From NCBI GenBank assembly GCA_022414725.1, contig CM039462.1, forward strand, positions 42,452,983 to 42,516,982: a DNA stretch of 64,000 nt. The letters are read 5' to 3'. Positions 20,101-33,385 of this stretch are shown here, piece after piece. The stretch is from Microglena sp. YARC (lineage: Eukaryota; Chlorophyta; Chlorophyceae; Chlamydomonadales; Chlamydomonadaceae). Below the pieces are notes generated by a model, which ran no database searches, was not told the origin of the DNA, and worked only from the letters and a program-made list of their open reading frames with translations. The position numbers and the translations under genes were made by a program. Each line of letters opens with the position of its first letter. The first letter of the stretch is position 1.

Positions 20101-23100
20101 GACCATAAAGCTGCATACAGATTGTTTCAGCAGAATATTTAGTTTTCAATTTAAATGTGTTAATGTTCTCAACTTTGGTCAGACAAGACCGTACAGCTGT
20201 GCACACATTGTTGCATTTAGAACCTTCAGTTTAATTGTAAATCAATTCCTACATATCACTCATCTTATACCTGGACATATGCACACATGTATTGATTTGC
20301 TATAATTTGATAAACCAAAGTTTTAGTTGACTCAATGCATTTAATCTTTTAAATACAAATCTTGGGTGTGAATCTTTCTTGGATTTCATTTGATTGTTAC
20401 ATATTTGTTCAGCTAACTGTGGGATTATCACCATCTTCCAGTTCCAAGTCCCCCCTGTGCAATACCCACGGAAACCAGGGGGCATACTACGCAGATTATA
20501 CAGTTTAAGGACATGTCCAGGTCTGAGAATCACTCTTGCACTCACACAACAGTGTGCCCCAACCTATCCGTTTGACTTTCACTTTTCTCACCTTAGCCAG
20601 TTCACTCTCAGACACCATGCACTGCGAATTGGGCAAAGCATTGGAGGGCTTATACAAGGTGAGAGGATGGAGACAAGGGGTGGTCATAGTAGGGTCGAGG
20701 TGGTAGATAGGGCATGGGGTGACGTGGAGGAGGTAGGGGGAGAGGAAGATGGGTGGAGGTGTGAGGCGTGAAGGTTGATAAAGGTTAGGTGGGTGGGTGT
20801 TTTGAGGGTGGTGGTGGTGGTGTGTGTGTGTGGGGGGGGGGGGGGGGGTAGATAAAAGGTGTGCTGGGCTATGGCGGCAGGGTTAATTGGATGAGATAGG
20901 GTGAAGTAAGGTGGTTGAGAGAAGTAGGGTGAGGATGATTATTGGATTGGCTTTTAATGTGATTTTGCAGCCAGCTATGGGATGCCGTCTTCCAATTCCA
21001 AGGCCCCCTGTTCGATACCCATGGGAACCAGGGAGCAAACTGAGCAGATTAGACAGTTGAAGGACTTGTCCAGGCAAATATGCAGTAAGACGGTTTTAAT
21101 AGGTCTACCTTCCATCTCGAACGGTTCTCGAGTTTTGGGGTGTTGACCAACAGCCTCAAAGTCACCAGACCCTGCTGCCTCTAAGGCTCAGGGTCAACCC
21201 CCAAAACTGTTTCCAGGTCCATGGGCATAAACATATCTCTGTCACTGCCATGGACCTGAGCCAAATGATCTGGGTCAACCCTCATAACCTTGAACTGGTC
21301 ATGAGATATAGATTTCTCCTTGCCACTCCTCCCCCCTCCCCTCTCCCTCCTCCCACCCGACCCTCACCTCGTGGTGCATGATGGGAGGCACCGGGTTGAT
21401 ATAAGGTCCCAGGTGCATCTGGGGCTCTGGGTCAACCGCCGAAACCGTGTCCTGGTCCATAGGTAGAGGATTCTCATTTCCGCTACCAGAGGTCTGTGCC
21501 TGTCGAGCTGGGTCAACCCCCCTGCGCAGGTAGATTTACATTCTCAATCACAAACACATGATTGACTAGTCCACAACCAAGACGGGGTTGAGCTGGGGTT
21601 CAGGTTTGGGTTTGAATTTGGGTTTGGGTTTGACTTGGACTTGGTTTTGGGGTGGTGCAAAAGCATGTAGAAGCCTGAGCAGTGCGCAGACAAGGTGCAT
21701 ATGTGCATGGGATCCATGGATTTATTGCTGATGCTACCTGGCCTGCCTCGCCTTGCCCCTCCCTAGCCCCACCCCAAGACCCACATCCTACCACTCACCC
21801 TTGACTGCACATGTGGTCAGCACAAGCATCGGGGGCAGAAGGGAACAGAGGCTTTGACGAATCTTTCCTGCCAGTGCCTTTCACACCCCCTTCTGGTACA
21901 AGGTCAGATGCTGGCAGGGGGGTGAAGGAGGGCAGTGGTGGCAGCAGACCTTCGTGTCGAAGCTTCCACAGGACCCAAGGCTGCATAGACGCAAGGAAAG
22001 CTTTAATCACATGATTCGGTGGGTAGGCATGGCCGTAATTATCTTACAATTCATTGGGGAGACGCGGCCAGAATGATCATGCACCGTTTCGGACAGAGAT
22101 GTGCAAGGCAGGCTGTTGTCATTGTCATACAATTTGTTTGTGGGTCATATCAAGCTTTAATCACCACACAATTTGGCTGGAAATAATATTCCTTATAGCG
22201 TATGGTCCAATATCGTTATATCGTATGATAAATTGTACAATATCGTTCCAATTTCAATGTACGGTACAGTATATGGTACAATATCGTAATATTGTATGAT
22301 ATATTGTACACTAGCATAACAAATCCAATATACCATACAGTATATGGTACGGTAACGTATTATATATTGTACATTAGCGTACCAAATCCAATATACCAAA
22401 CAGGATATGGTACAATATGGTACAATATCGTATGATATGTTGTACAACATCGTACTATTTATCAATTTTCTGTACATTATATTGTACGATATCATATGAT
22501 TTGTTTTGCAATAATGTGCTATTTATCAATATTCCATACTGAGTAAGGTACAATACTGTAATATTGTATGATACACTGACACACTGTACAATATCCTACT
22601 ATTGATCAATACTACGTACAGTATATGATACAATATCGTATGATATATTGTACACAGTGTACCAAATTTCAAAATACCATACAGTATATGGTAAGATATT
22701 GTATGACATATTGTACAATATCGTACTATTTATCAATATTCTGTACATTACATTGTACAATAGCGTATGTTATATTGTAAAATATCGTACAATGTGTGCA
22801 TATATCATACCGTATATGGTATGATATAGTCTGATATATTGTACAATGTCGTACTATATATCAATATGTCGTACATTATATTGTACACTATCGTACGACG
22901 TATTTTTAAATATCGCACTATTTATCAATATTACGTACAGTATATGGATCAATATCGTAAAATTGTATGATATACTGTACAATATTGTACTGTTTATCAA
23001 TATACCCTAAATCATATGGTGCAATGTCTTATGAAATGCTGTACTATATTTTACTATTTACCAATTTACTGTACAGTATATGGAATGATATTGTATGGTA

Positions 23101-26100
23101 TATCGTCGATAGTCTTGGAACCAGATAAATATTGACAACCCTACTAATATTGTATATCTCCGTAGCCTAGCTGTCGTGACACCCATATGCATGTATTATA
23201 TGTCTATGAAAGTAGGCACCGGTATCTGTAACATGATCACCCACTGGATGATCACTGCTTGTGAGGTACATAGGTGAGTATGTATGCATTTACGTAGTTA
23301 TCTTGAAGCTTTATTTGGTACCTTTGGACAGTAAGATACCGGTACATCTATTTTAAAACCTGTGACAAGATCACTTACTGGGTGATCGCTGCTTGTGATG
23401 AGGTACGCAGACTGATCAAGCTCCTCTGTGGTGACGTTCACTCCATGCATGGCGCCATCTAGCAACTTCATCAAGTACCCAAGCTGCAGCATAGGCAAGG
23501 TATGTGCATGTGTGCTCCAGTCCAGGGGTATCTAATTAGGCTACAGGGGCTTGCGCAACATGGTACGCATGCTATAGTCCAGGGGTATCTAATTAGGCTA
23601 CAAGGGCTTGTGCAACATGGTACGCATGCTATAGTCCAGGGGTATCTAATTAGGCTACAAGGGCTTGTGCAACATGGTACGCATGCTATAGTCCAGGGGT
23701 ATCTAATTAGGCTACAAGGGCTTGTGCAACATGGTATGCATGCTATAGTCCAGGGGTGGTCAACTAGGCCAAAAAGAAATTGAGCAACATGGTGTGTATG
23801 TTACAGTACTGGTGCAATACTGAACACATCTAAATTAGCAGTGATGTGGACAGCCAGAAGGATACCTGTGGGCCAACGGGTGTTGAATGCATATGTCCCA
23901 CTTACATATGCAGGATGTAGCGGAATGCTACAACAATACGAGGATGTTGCAGTCCAGGGTTGGGCAGATAGGTCAAAGGGACTATTTTAATAAGTGTAGA
24001 TAATTGGGTAGATTATGCCACAGTGCAGGGGTATCCAAAGACGCAATCAAGATCATGACATACACATAAAAGGTAGTTGAGATTAATCACGAGTTAATTG
24101 GTGGTTGGCCCCAGCGCACGCGAACGGGCTGGCCCCCTCAACCACACGCCTCGTCATAAGGCGTAACACATTTATATTCATGACAAGATACATAATCAGG
24201 ATGGGATACATGCTGTGATAAATATTCAAAGTACGCTGATACGCATTGAAATAAATAAATGCGACATATAATCATGCACGTTGGTTATATAAGAGAACAT
24301 TAGATCATAACTAAGTAACACAGTATGTGGGAAACAACCTACCTCTGCAACATCAGCAGGGCTGCTCTCTCCCTCAATTGGAACAAGCAGCATCTCCTCG
24401 GGGAAATCATAACAATCCGCATCTTTCAGCTTGCCGTGCAGTCTGAGAAGGAATTAGAGTATCGTTTTTAATGGATGGACTATCAGCATTTAGGATGATC
24501 ATCATCTGCGTGGGTAGTGTGTGTACGGTGTGTATGTGTTTATGTGCATCGCTGTCCAGGGTATAGCCAATTAGGCTAATGGACTTGCCCAACCTCAAAT
24601 AATCAAGATATGTATATACTATCCGGAGGGACTCTATTAACAAGCACTATACGATATGGTCCCCCAAAAGTCGTAGTGGTCCGACGGAGGACCTCATATC
24701 AATTACTAATATATAATATACCATTTATATACCACACTATTACTCCTGCCATTTAGCATGGGAGGTAGCATTATTGACTGAACTAACAACGTAGCACACA
24801 ACAAAAGCAACCAGCCCACTAACCAACTAAAAATTGAATCACCCACCCGCCCACCCAGCCAGCCACCTGCCAACCAGCCTACCCACCCACCAACCATGCA
24901 ACTTACAAACTCTTCACGTCCGGGTCATCAGTCTCCTGCGGGATAGGTGGTAAGCCATACGCTCGGCACTGCTCAGGTGTAGGCCGGGTTGAAGGACTGG
25001 GAGCGTCAGCATTGGGGGCAGAAGAGACCTGAGGCTCTGACAAATCCTTCCTGCCAGTGCCCTGCACACCCCCTTCTGGTATGAGATCAGATGCTGGCGG
25101 GGGGAGTGGTGGCAGCAGACCTTCGCGTCGAAGGTTCCACAGGACCCAAGGCTGCATGTACACAAGGAAAGCTCTCATCATATGATTCTTTGGGTAGGCA
25201 TAGCCGTAATTATCTTGCAATTCATTGGGGAGAGATGGCCAGAAATGATCATGCACCCTTTTTGACAGAGATGTGCAAGGCAGGCTATTGTCATTGTCAT
25301 ATAGTTTGTTTGTGGAACGTATAAAGTTTTGATTACCAAACAATTTGATTAGGAAGACACGGTATTAGGGAATACTATCAAAGTATCAAGGAAAGTATTC
25401 ATCTACAGAATTCAGCTACACACAGCAAAGTAAGCTTTCAGCTACAGCGTCCATCTGCACCCATCAAGGAAAGCATTTAGCTACATCATTGATCTATACA
25501 CAGCAATGCAAGCATTCAGCTACAGCGTTCAGCTACACACAGCAGGGAAAGCTTTCAGCTACAGCTTTCATCTACACACATCAAGGAAAGCATTCAGCTA
25601 CAGTTTTCAGCTACACTCAGGAGGGAAAGCATTCAGGTACATCATTCAGCTACAAACAGCAAGGAAAGCATTCAGTTACAGATGTCAGCTACATACAGTA
25701 AGGAAAGCATTTAGCTACATTATTCAGCTACACACAGCAAGGAAAGCATGTAGCTACTGTATTCACCTACACAGAGCAAGGAAAGCATTTAGCTACTGCA
25801 TTCAGCTTCAGCATTCAGCTACAGACAGTTAGCAAATAGCCCGTGTCAGTGATATATATTGGTCTAGTGGTACACCAAATTGCTGAAACAAAGAAGGGTC
25901 GGGGGTACGATTCCCCCTACGGTCGCCGTTAGCGTTGCAGGTTGTTGTCAACCTCGATGGTAGCTTGTCCAGTTTAGGTGGTAGAACGTTCTCTGCACGA
26001 GTACACCGGGTTCCCTTAATACCACGCCCTCACCAGGTGTTCTCATTACAGTTAGCAAATCTTTCAGCTGCAGCATTGAGCTACACACATAGAGGTAAGC

Positions 26101-29100
26101 CATTCCCTTACACACGGGCAAGGCAAGATATTATCATACGATTCTGCTTGAAGGCATATCAACCTTTGATTATCATTAATTCTGCATATGAGGAGAGGGA
26201 GTATTTTTTAAACTGCTAACTTTGCATGGAGACTACGGCTCGAGGGATGCATGTTTCTGGTCCACCTTGTACGCCCCTATGTAGGGTTGTCGAGTATGTG
26301 TGTGATATTGCACAATACCATACTATTTATCTTGATAGCATACAGTATACGGTACAGTATTGTATGATATATTATGCAATCTCGTATTACTTATTAATAT
26401 ACTGTTAAGTATATTAATAAATATCAATATATTATATCAGTATATTAATATATGTCTTAATCTGTATCTATTGTATGATTTATTATACAATATTGTATTA
26501 TCTATCAATATTCTGTTAAGTCTATTGATATATCTCCTAACAGCATACAATATATTCTACAATATCGTACTATTTGTCAATATACCGTTCAGTATACAGT
26601 GCAAGATCGTAAACTCGTATGAGATATTGTACAATATCGTACCGTTTATTAACACACTGTACAGTATATGGTACGAAATCATACTACCGTATGATATATT
26701 GCACAATATCCTACTATTTATCAATATATTGTACAGTATGTTGCTGTCATATTAATATACTTTACAGTTTATGGTACAATACCGTAATATAGTACGATAT
26801 GTTATACAATATCGTATTATCTATCAATATACTGTGAAGTAAATTGTACGATATCCTAATTCCGTACAATATATTATACAATATTGTACTATTTGTCAAT
26901 ATACCGTACAGTATATAGTACGATATCGTAATATTGTTTGAAATATTGCACAATATTATACTATTTATCAATATAATGTACAGTATATTGTACGCTATTG
27001 TAATATTGCATTAAATGTTGTACAATAGCGTACAATTTATCAATACACTGTACAGTATATAGTACGGTATCATAATATCGTATGATATATTATACAATAT
27101 TTTACTATTAGTCAATATACTGTACAATGTATGGTACGATACCGTATGGAATATTGTACACTATCGTACTCTTTACATATATACCGTACAGTATATGGTA
27201 CAATAACTTCAGATATATTGTACAAAATTATACTATTCACCCGTGTACCGTACAGTACATGGTACGATATTGTATTCATATGTTCAATACCGTACTATTT
27301 ACCAATATACCGTACAATATATGGTATGATATCATATGATATATTGTACAATATTGTACTATCAATAAATATACCGTTTATTATATGGTGCAATATATGT
27401 GTGACAAGATCACTTACTGGGTGATAGCTGCTTTTTGTGAGGTACGCAGACTGATTAAGCTCCTCTGTGGTGACGTTCACTCCATGCACGGCTCCATCTA
27501 GCAACTTCATTGTGTACCCAAGCTGCAGCATAGGCAAGGTATGTGCATGTGTGTTCCAGTCCAGGGGTATCCAATTAGGCTACAGGGGCTTGCCCAACCT
27601 GATATGTATGTTAATAGTCCTGGGGTGGCCAACTAGAAAAAGTGGAATTTCCCAACCTGGTATTTATGTAAGAGTACTGGGGCAATTAATATCATATCTA
27701 AATTATTACTGATGTAGACAGACAGAAGGATACCTGGGGGTCAATAGGTGTTGAATGCATATTCCATTCCCCACTTACATACACAGGATGTAGTGGTATG
27801 TCACATCAATTAGGGTATGTTGTAGTCCAGGGGCAGACAGATAGGACAAAGGGACTTTAAAACCTATTTTAATGTGTGTACATATATTGTTTTTGATTGT
27901 ATTTGCAGGGGTATCCATAGAGGCAATCAAGAACTTGAAAACGCATGAAAGGTAGTTGGGAGTAATCACGAGTTGATTGGTGGTTGGTCCCAGTGCAAGC
28001 GAACAGACTGCCCCCCTCAACCTCAAGCCTCGTTATAAGTTGCAACATTTACATTCATGACGAGTTACAGTTCAGGATGGGCTAAATACTGTGTTGAATA
28101 TCCAAAGTACGTTGAAACGCATTGAAATAATTGATTCAAAAATCATATGTAATGGGTGTATAAGAGAACATTAGATCATAACTACATAACACAGTATGAG
28201 GGATAGAACCTACCACTGCAACATCAGTAGGGCTGCACTCTTCCTCAACTGGAACGAGCAGCATCTCCTCGGGGAAATCGTACCAATCCGCATCTTTCAG
28301 CCTGTCATGCAGTCTGAGAAGGAATGTAGTATTGGGTTTAATGGATGGAATATTATCCTGTAGGCTGATCATCATGTGTGGGTAGTGTGTGTATGTTTGT
28401 GTATATATGTATGTGTATATATATGTTATAGTTTAAGGGGTAGTCGATTAGGCTAAGGGAATTGCCCAACCTTAAACAATCAAGATATGCATAGACTCTC
28501 CGGAGGGAATCTATTAACAATTACTATAAGACATTGTCCCCTCAAAAGTCGTAGGGGTCCGACGGAGGACCTGAGATCAAGTACTAATAGATAATATACC
28601 ATTTATATACCACACTCCTGCCATTTAGACTGAGAGGTAGCATTATTGACCGGACTTACAATGTAGAACCCAACAGAGCAACTAGCCCACCCAACCACCA
28701 ACCACGCTCCTGACATTTAGACTGAGAGCGAGGTAGCATTATTGACCGGACTTACAATGTAGAACCCAACAGAGCAACTAGCCCACCCAACCACCAACCA
28801 CGCTCCTGACATTTAGACTGAGAGCGAGGTAGCATTATTGACCGGACATATAACGTAGAACCCAACAGAGCAACTAGCTCACTCAACCACAAACCACGCT
28901 CCTGCCATTTAGCATGGGAGGTAGTATATTGACTGAACTCGCAACGTAGCACACAACAAAGCAACCAGCCCACTAACCAACAGGGTACTTCCAAGCGCGC
29001 GCTTTTGCGCGCTGGCGCGCTGCCTTTTTGAGCCCCACTGCGCGTTTCGCGCAGTCTTTTGCAACCCACTGTGGGCGCAGCAAGCATTTTTTGCGCTTTT

Positions 29101-31870
29101 TGAACTAAAAAGCGCAGTTCTGTTTTTTTCAAGTGCGCTACAGCGCTGGCCAATTTGGTCAATGGAAGTACCCTGCTAACCAACCAAGAATTGAATCACC
29201 CACCCACCCAGCCAGCAAGCCACCTGCCGACCAGCTGCCCCACCAACCCACCAACCAAGCAACTTACAAACTCTTGATGTCGAAGCCATCAGCCTCCTGT
29301 AGGATAGGTGGTAAGCCATACGCTCGGCACTGCTCAGGTGTAGGCCCGGTCGAAGGAAGGGGAGTGTCAATATAACTGCAGCCAACTTCTTCATATGCAC
29401 CACCGAGTTGGCTTACGTCGAGGTCCAAGTTGATGTTGTTATCTTTCAGAGCTTCATTCATGAAGTCAATCACAGCCTGTCATTGGTCAGGGTCAGGGTC
29501 AGAGTTGGGTTCGGGGATCGGGGTCAGGGTCAGGTTCAGGTTTACTATTTACTATGTATGTATGTTGCAGTCCTGGGGTAGCTAGATACCACAACACCTG
29601 TCAATAGCATACAGGTAGCCATACTGACATGATGCTGAGGGTGGATGCGAGTGACTTCCTCCACTACTATGCAGTCGTACACCTCTGACAAAGTCATCTA
29701 AGGCAAGTTTCCTTCAGCCCATTTACATTACACTTTACAAGAAACCAACATATCACAACATCTATGAATCTCATAAAGCTAGAAGAACAAGGAATAACAA
29801 GAACAAACATGTATACACCCACACTGACCTGTTGCTCAGGGTGGATACGAGGGCCTTCATCTGTCACCATGCAGTCATACATATCGAACCAAGTCATGTC
29901 TTGCAAGGCTTTTAGCCCACGTACATATTGCACAGAGGGGTCTCCTGCAGCCTGGCCTGCTTCGCTAAATGGGTCTAGTGTAGCTCCCGTGCTGAGTCTG
30001 CTGGCATGGTTCCCTGGATGGACATGGCTTGGCTCCATGAATGGATCTGACCTGTTGCCTGCTTCCTGGCCTGCCTGGCTTAATGGCCCTACTGGTGTAG
30101 CTCCCTTGATGGGTCTGGTATGGACCCCTGGGTATACCTGGCCGCCTGGCTCCATCAGGGGGGCAGATCTGTTGCCTGCATCCTTGCTTGATTGACCTGC
30201 CTGGTCTGTTCCGCCCGCTATGGAGGGGTGCTTCTGACCCACAGATCCTTCCCCTGCACAATATGGGACGTCAGGGGGGGTGGGAAAGGGCGCGCCGTAG
30301 GGAGTATGAAGATTGTAGCTTAGATAGATGCTGCACTGGTCCATGGAAATTAAAGGCTTTAATAATAAGCAAAAGTCTGTCAGAAGCACTATAATAGCAC
30401 AACTTTGTTCCTTGCACAAGATGGGACATGAGGGGCTGGGGAAAATTGAGAGTTATGTTGACTTATAGAATTGCAGCGTTGATGCAGCACTGGTCATGAA
30501 TGATGGGACATGAGGAGATAGGGTGAGATCAGATTTGGAATATGAGGAGATAGGGCACCAGTAGAGACTTCGGATTATCAGGTAATAGAGCGGGAGAGGT
30601 TTTGATATATCAGGAGATATATCCATGGACACATAATTATTATTATGATATATTTCGTGATTTTTTAGTATTATTTTGACGTTTCCTAGCAGCTACCAGG
30701 CAGCTTCCTGAGTCTACCACTGGGCTGCACTAAGATGCTGGCAGCGTTGGAAAGCTGATTATATCACCTTCGAGGCTCACTAGATTGAGCTAGGGTTGTA
30801 GCTAGGCAGGGTATCTGCTGATAAGCTGCTGCTTAAATATGAAACAGCAGTATAGCAATAATTACTCACCGTCCTCCTCCAGCATGTCCCTCAGGATGGC
30901 ATAGTCTTCTACTGACCTTGATCGCATACCGGCTAGGGCCTGTTGAGCGGTGTTTGTTGAATTGGCTTTTCAGGGAATAACAGCAAGGGTGAAGGGAATA
31001 CTATAAGTATTTGATTTCATACTGCCTGATGGGTTGTGTGTGTTGAGTTGGGATAATGGGGATTGCCTGCAAGGTTGGAGGTAACACTGTAAGTAAACAG
31101 CCTCTCCTGATGATCGAGGATCCATCTTGGTATGTGGAGGTTGGGCAAGTCTCTTAAAAACATCTAGCTATCTATGAAATGGAAATTTCATCTGCAGGGG
31201 ATATTTCCCCTCAGAATGTCATAGTCCCCCACTGACCTTGATCTCATACTGGCTAACACCTAGTCAGTGCAGTTCGTTCGATTCTCATTTCAGGGAATTC
31301 TTTTGGGCACGGGTCAAGGAATCGTTATAATCTCCTCCCCTGAAGTGATAAACCATATTATATTTACAACCTGGACACATTCAATTAGCCTACCTATCCT
31401 AGCGACACCTTCATGCAACCTATGCACACAGGGGTTATTGGCAAGGGCATACCCCCACCCCCACTGCTACCCCACCCACCCAAACTAACTATACATAGGC
31501 GTACTCACAACACATTAGGTCACAAGCACACACTTAAATAGTCGCATAAACACAAAGAGAGATTGCAACGCAAATCCAACTCACACACACATACACACAA
31601 AGAAACAAATGAACACACAAGTACACAGAAACACACCTCTTCCATCTTGAAGCGGTCCTCATTGCTCAGTTCCAGTCCCAAGTCATCCGAGTCTGATTCA
31701 ATGTCGCTACTCCACTCATGAAGGACGTGATCTCCTGAATTCAAAAAGTATGTTGTGTATGTAGGGTTGGGCGGCGACAGTGGTGTGTGTGTTTGGGGGG
31801 TGGAGGGGCAGTGGGAGTTCTATGAAGTGTAAGTGTATGCATGTTGTGTACGTAAGGAGGGGTAGTGCCA

Positions 31871-31906
<36 letters not shown>

Positions 31907-33348
31907 CGGTTCCTTTGCAGAGTATGTGTATGTATGGTTTGTTGATGTGTTTGTTTATTGGTTGGATGATTGGTTTGTTTTTTTTGCCTTTGGTTTTTTT
32001 TGTTTGGTAGTGGACATGTACTCATTCCCACCCTCATCCTTATCCTCATCTTCCCAATCCTCCCTATCATATTCCTATCCTACTAACATATCCCATATTC
32101 CAACTCCTTGCCTACCTTCATCCTCATCCTCCAGATCTTCATCTTCCGCAGCTGAACTCTGAAATGTGAAACATTCAACAGTCAGTTCAACGCACGCAGC
32201 TATATCTGGTCAGTGGTTATAGTAATGTCCTTTGCAACTTCTATTTAACCAACTACGTCTCAGCTCCAAGCCAAATGTCAGCCGAAGTTGATCTAAGTCG
32301 TAATTGTAATACACAACTATGAAATGGAGAACCTGCAAGTCTGCAACATCAACGCCCACTCCGAGATCCAACGTGTCCAACAGTGTTACAGTCTAGAGGT
32401 AGCCAACTACATCAAAGTTGTTGTATTTATCAGAGTTCTGGACAGGATGGCACTTGAATAAGCAAAGAATACCTATATATGTATTTTTACAGTACAGGGG
32501 TAGCCATTTGTACAGTACAGGGGTAGCCATTTGTACAGTACAGGGGTAGCCATTTGAGCAGTACAGGGGTAGCCATTTGTACAGTACAGGGGTAGCCATA
32601 TAACCTAAAGGAACCTGCCCAAGCTTCAAAACAGGAAAGGCATACCTAAATGAAACAAACAGAAAACAATGAGGAAGCAACACATTGTTGTATTGCAATC
32701 GTGATCACCTACCTCTCCACTTGCCTCCCCCAGGGCGTTGTCATCCTCTTCACATGGTTGTGCTGCCATGCTTGTATCTGCTCCCATGTGGGGAGAGCGC
32801 TCCTGGGTGCCCCTGAATTGTATTTTTATTTTTTCGTTTAGATTTTTGTTCTTTCCAGATGTGTCTTTGGTATTGGTGTTCTTGTTATTCTTGCCGATGA
32901 AGCTGTTGGTATTGATTCCCCCTCTCACCCTTGTCCTCAGTCCCACCCAGGAGAACTACTTGGAAGCTGTTACGTACATGTAACCAAACATACAATCAAT
33001 GATTGGGAGAATACCAGCACAACACTAAGTACAAAGCCAGCACCAGCAACCCAGGTACAAGAGAATGTTGTGAACAGCCTGATGGTTAAATTTGAATCAC
33101 AACATAGAATGGCAAAAATAATGGAGTAAAAAACTGACTTTCTGCTGTCACCAATTCTGCGGTTGCTCCCACTTGGCCCTGGACAAACAGCGGTGGGCTG
33201 GGATGATCCAGGCAGGCACATGCTTGTGCCTTGTAGCCTTTGGACAGCCTGCAAGGGAAAGGCACATGGCGGAGTTTGTCATGAACAATCAAGTAATTCA
33301 ACGAGAATCAAGACAACAAAGAAGAAAGAAAGGAGGCAATATACGAAT

Positions 33349-33385
<37 letters not shown>

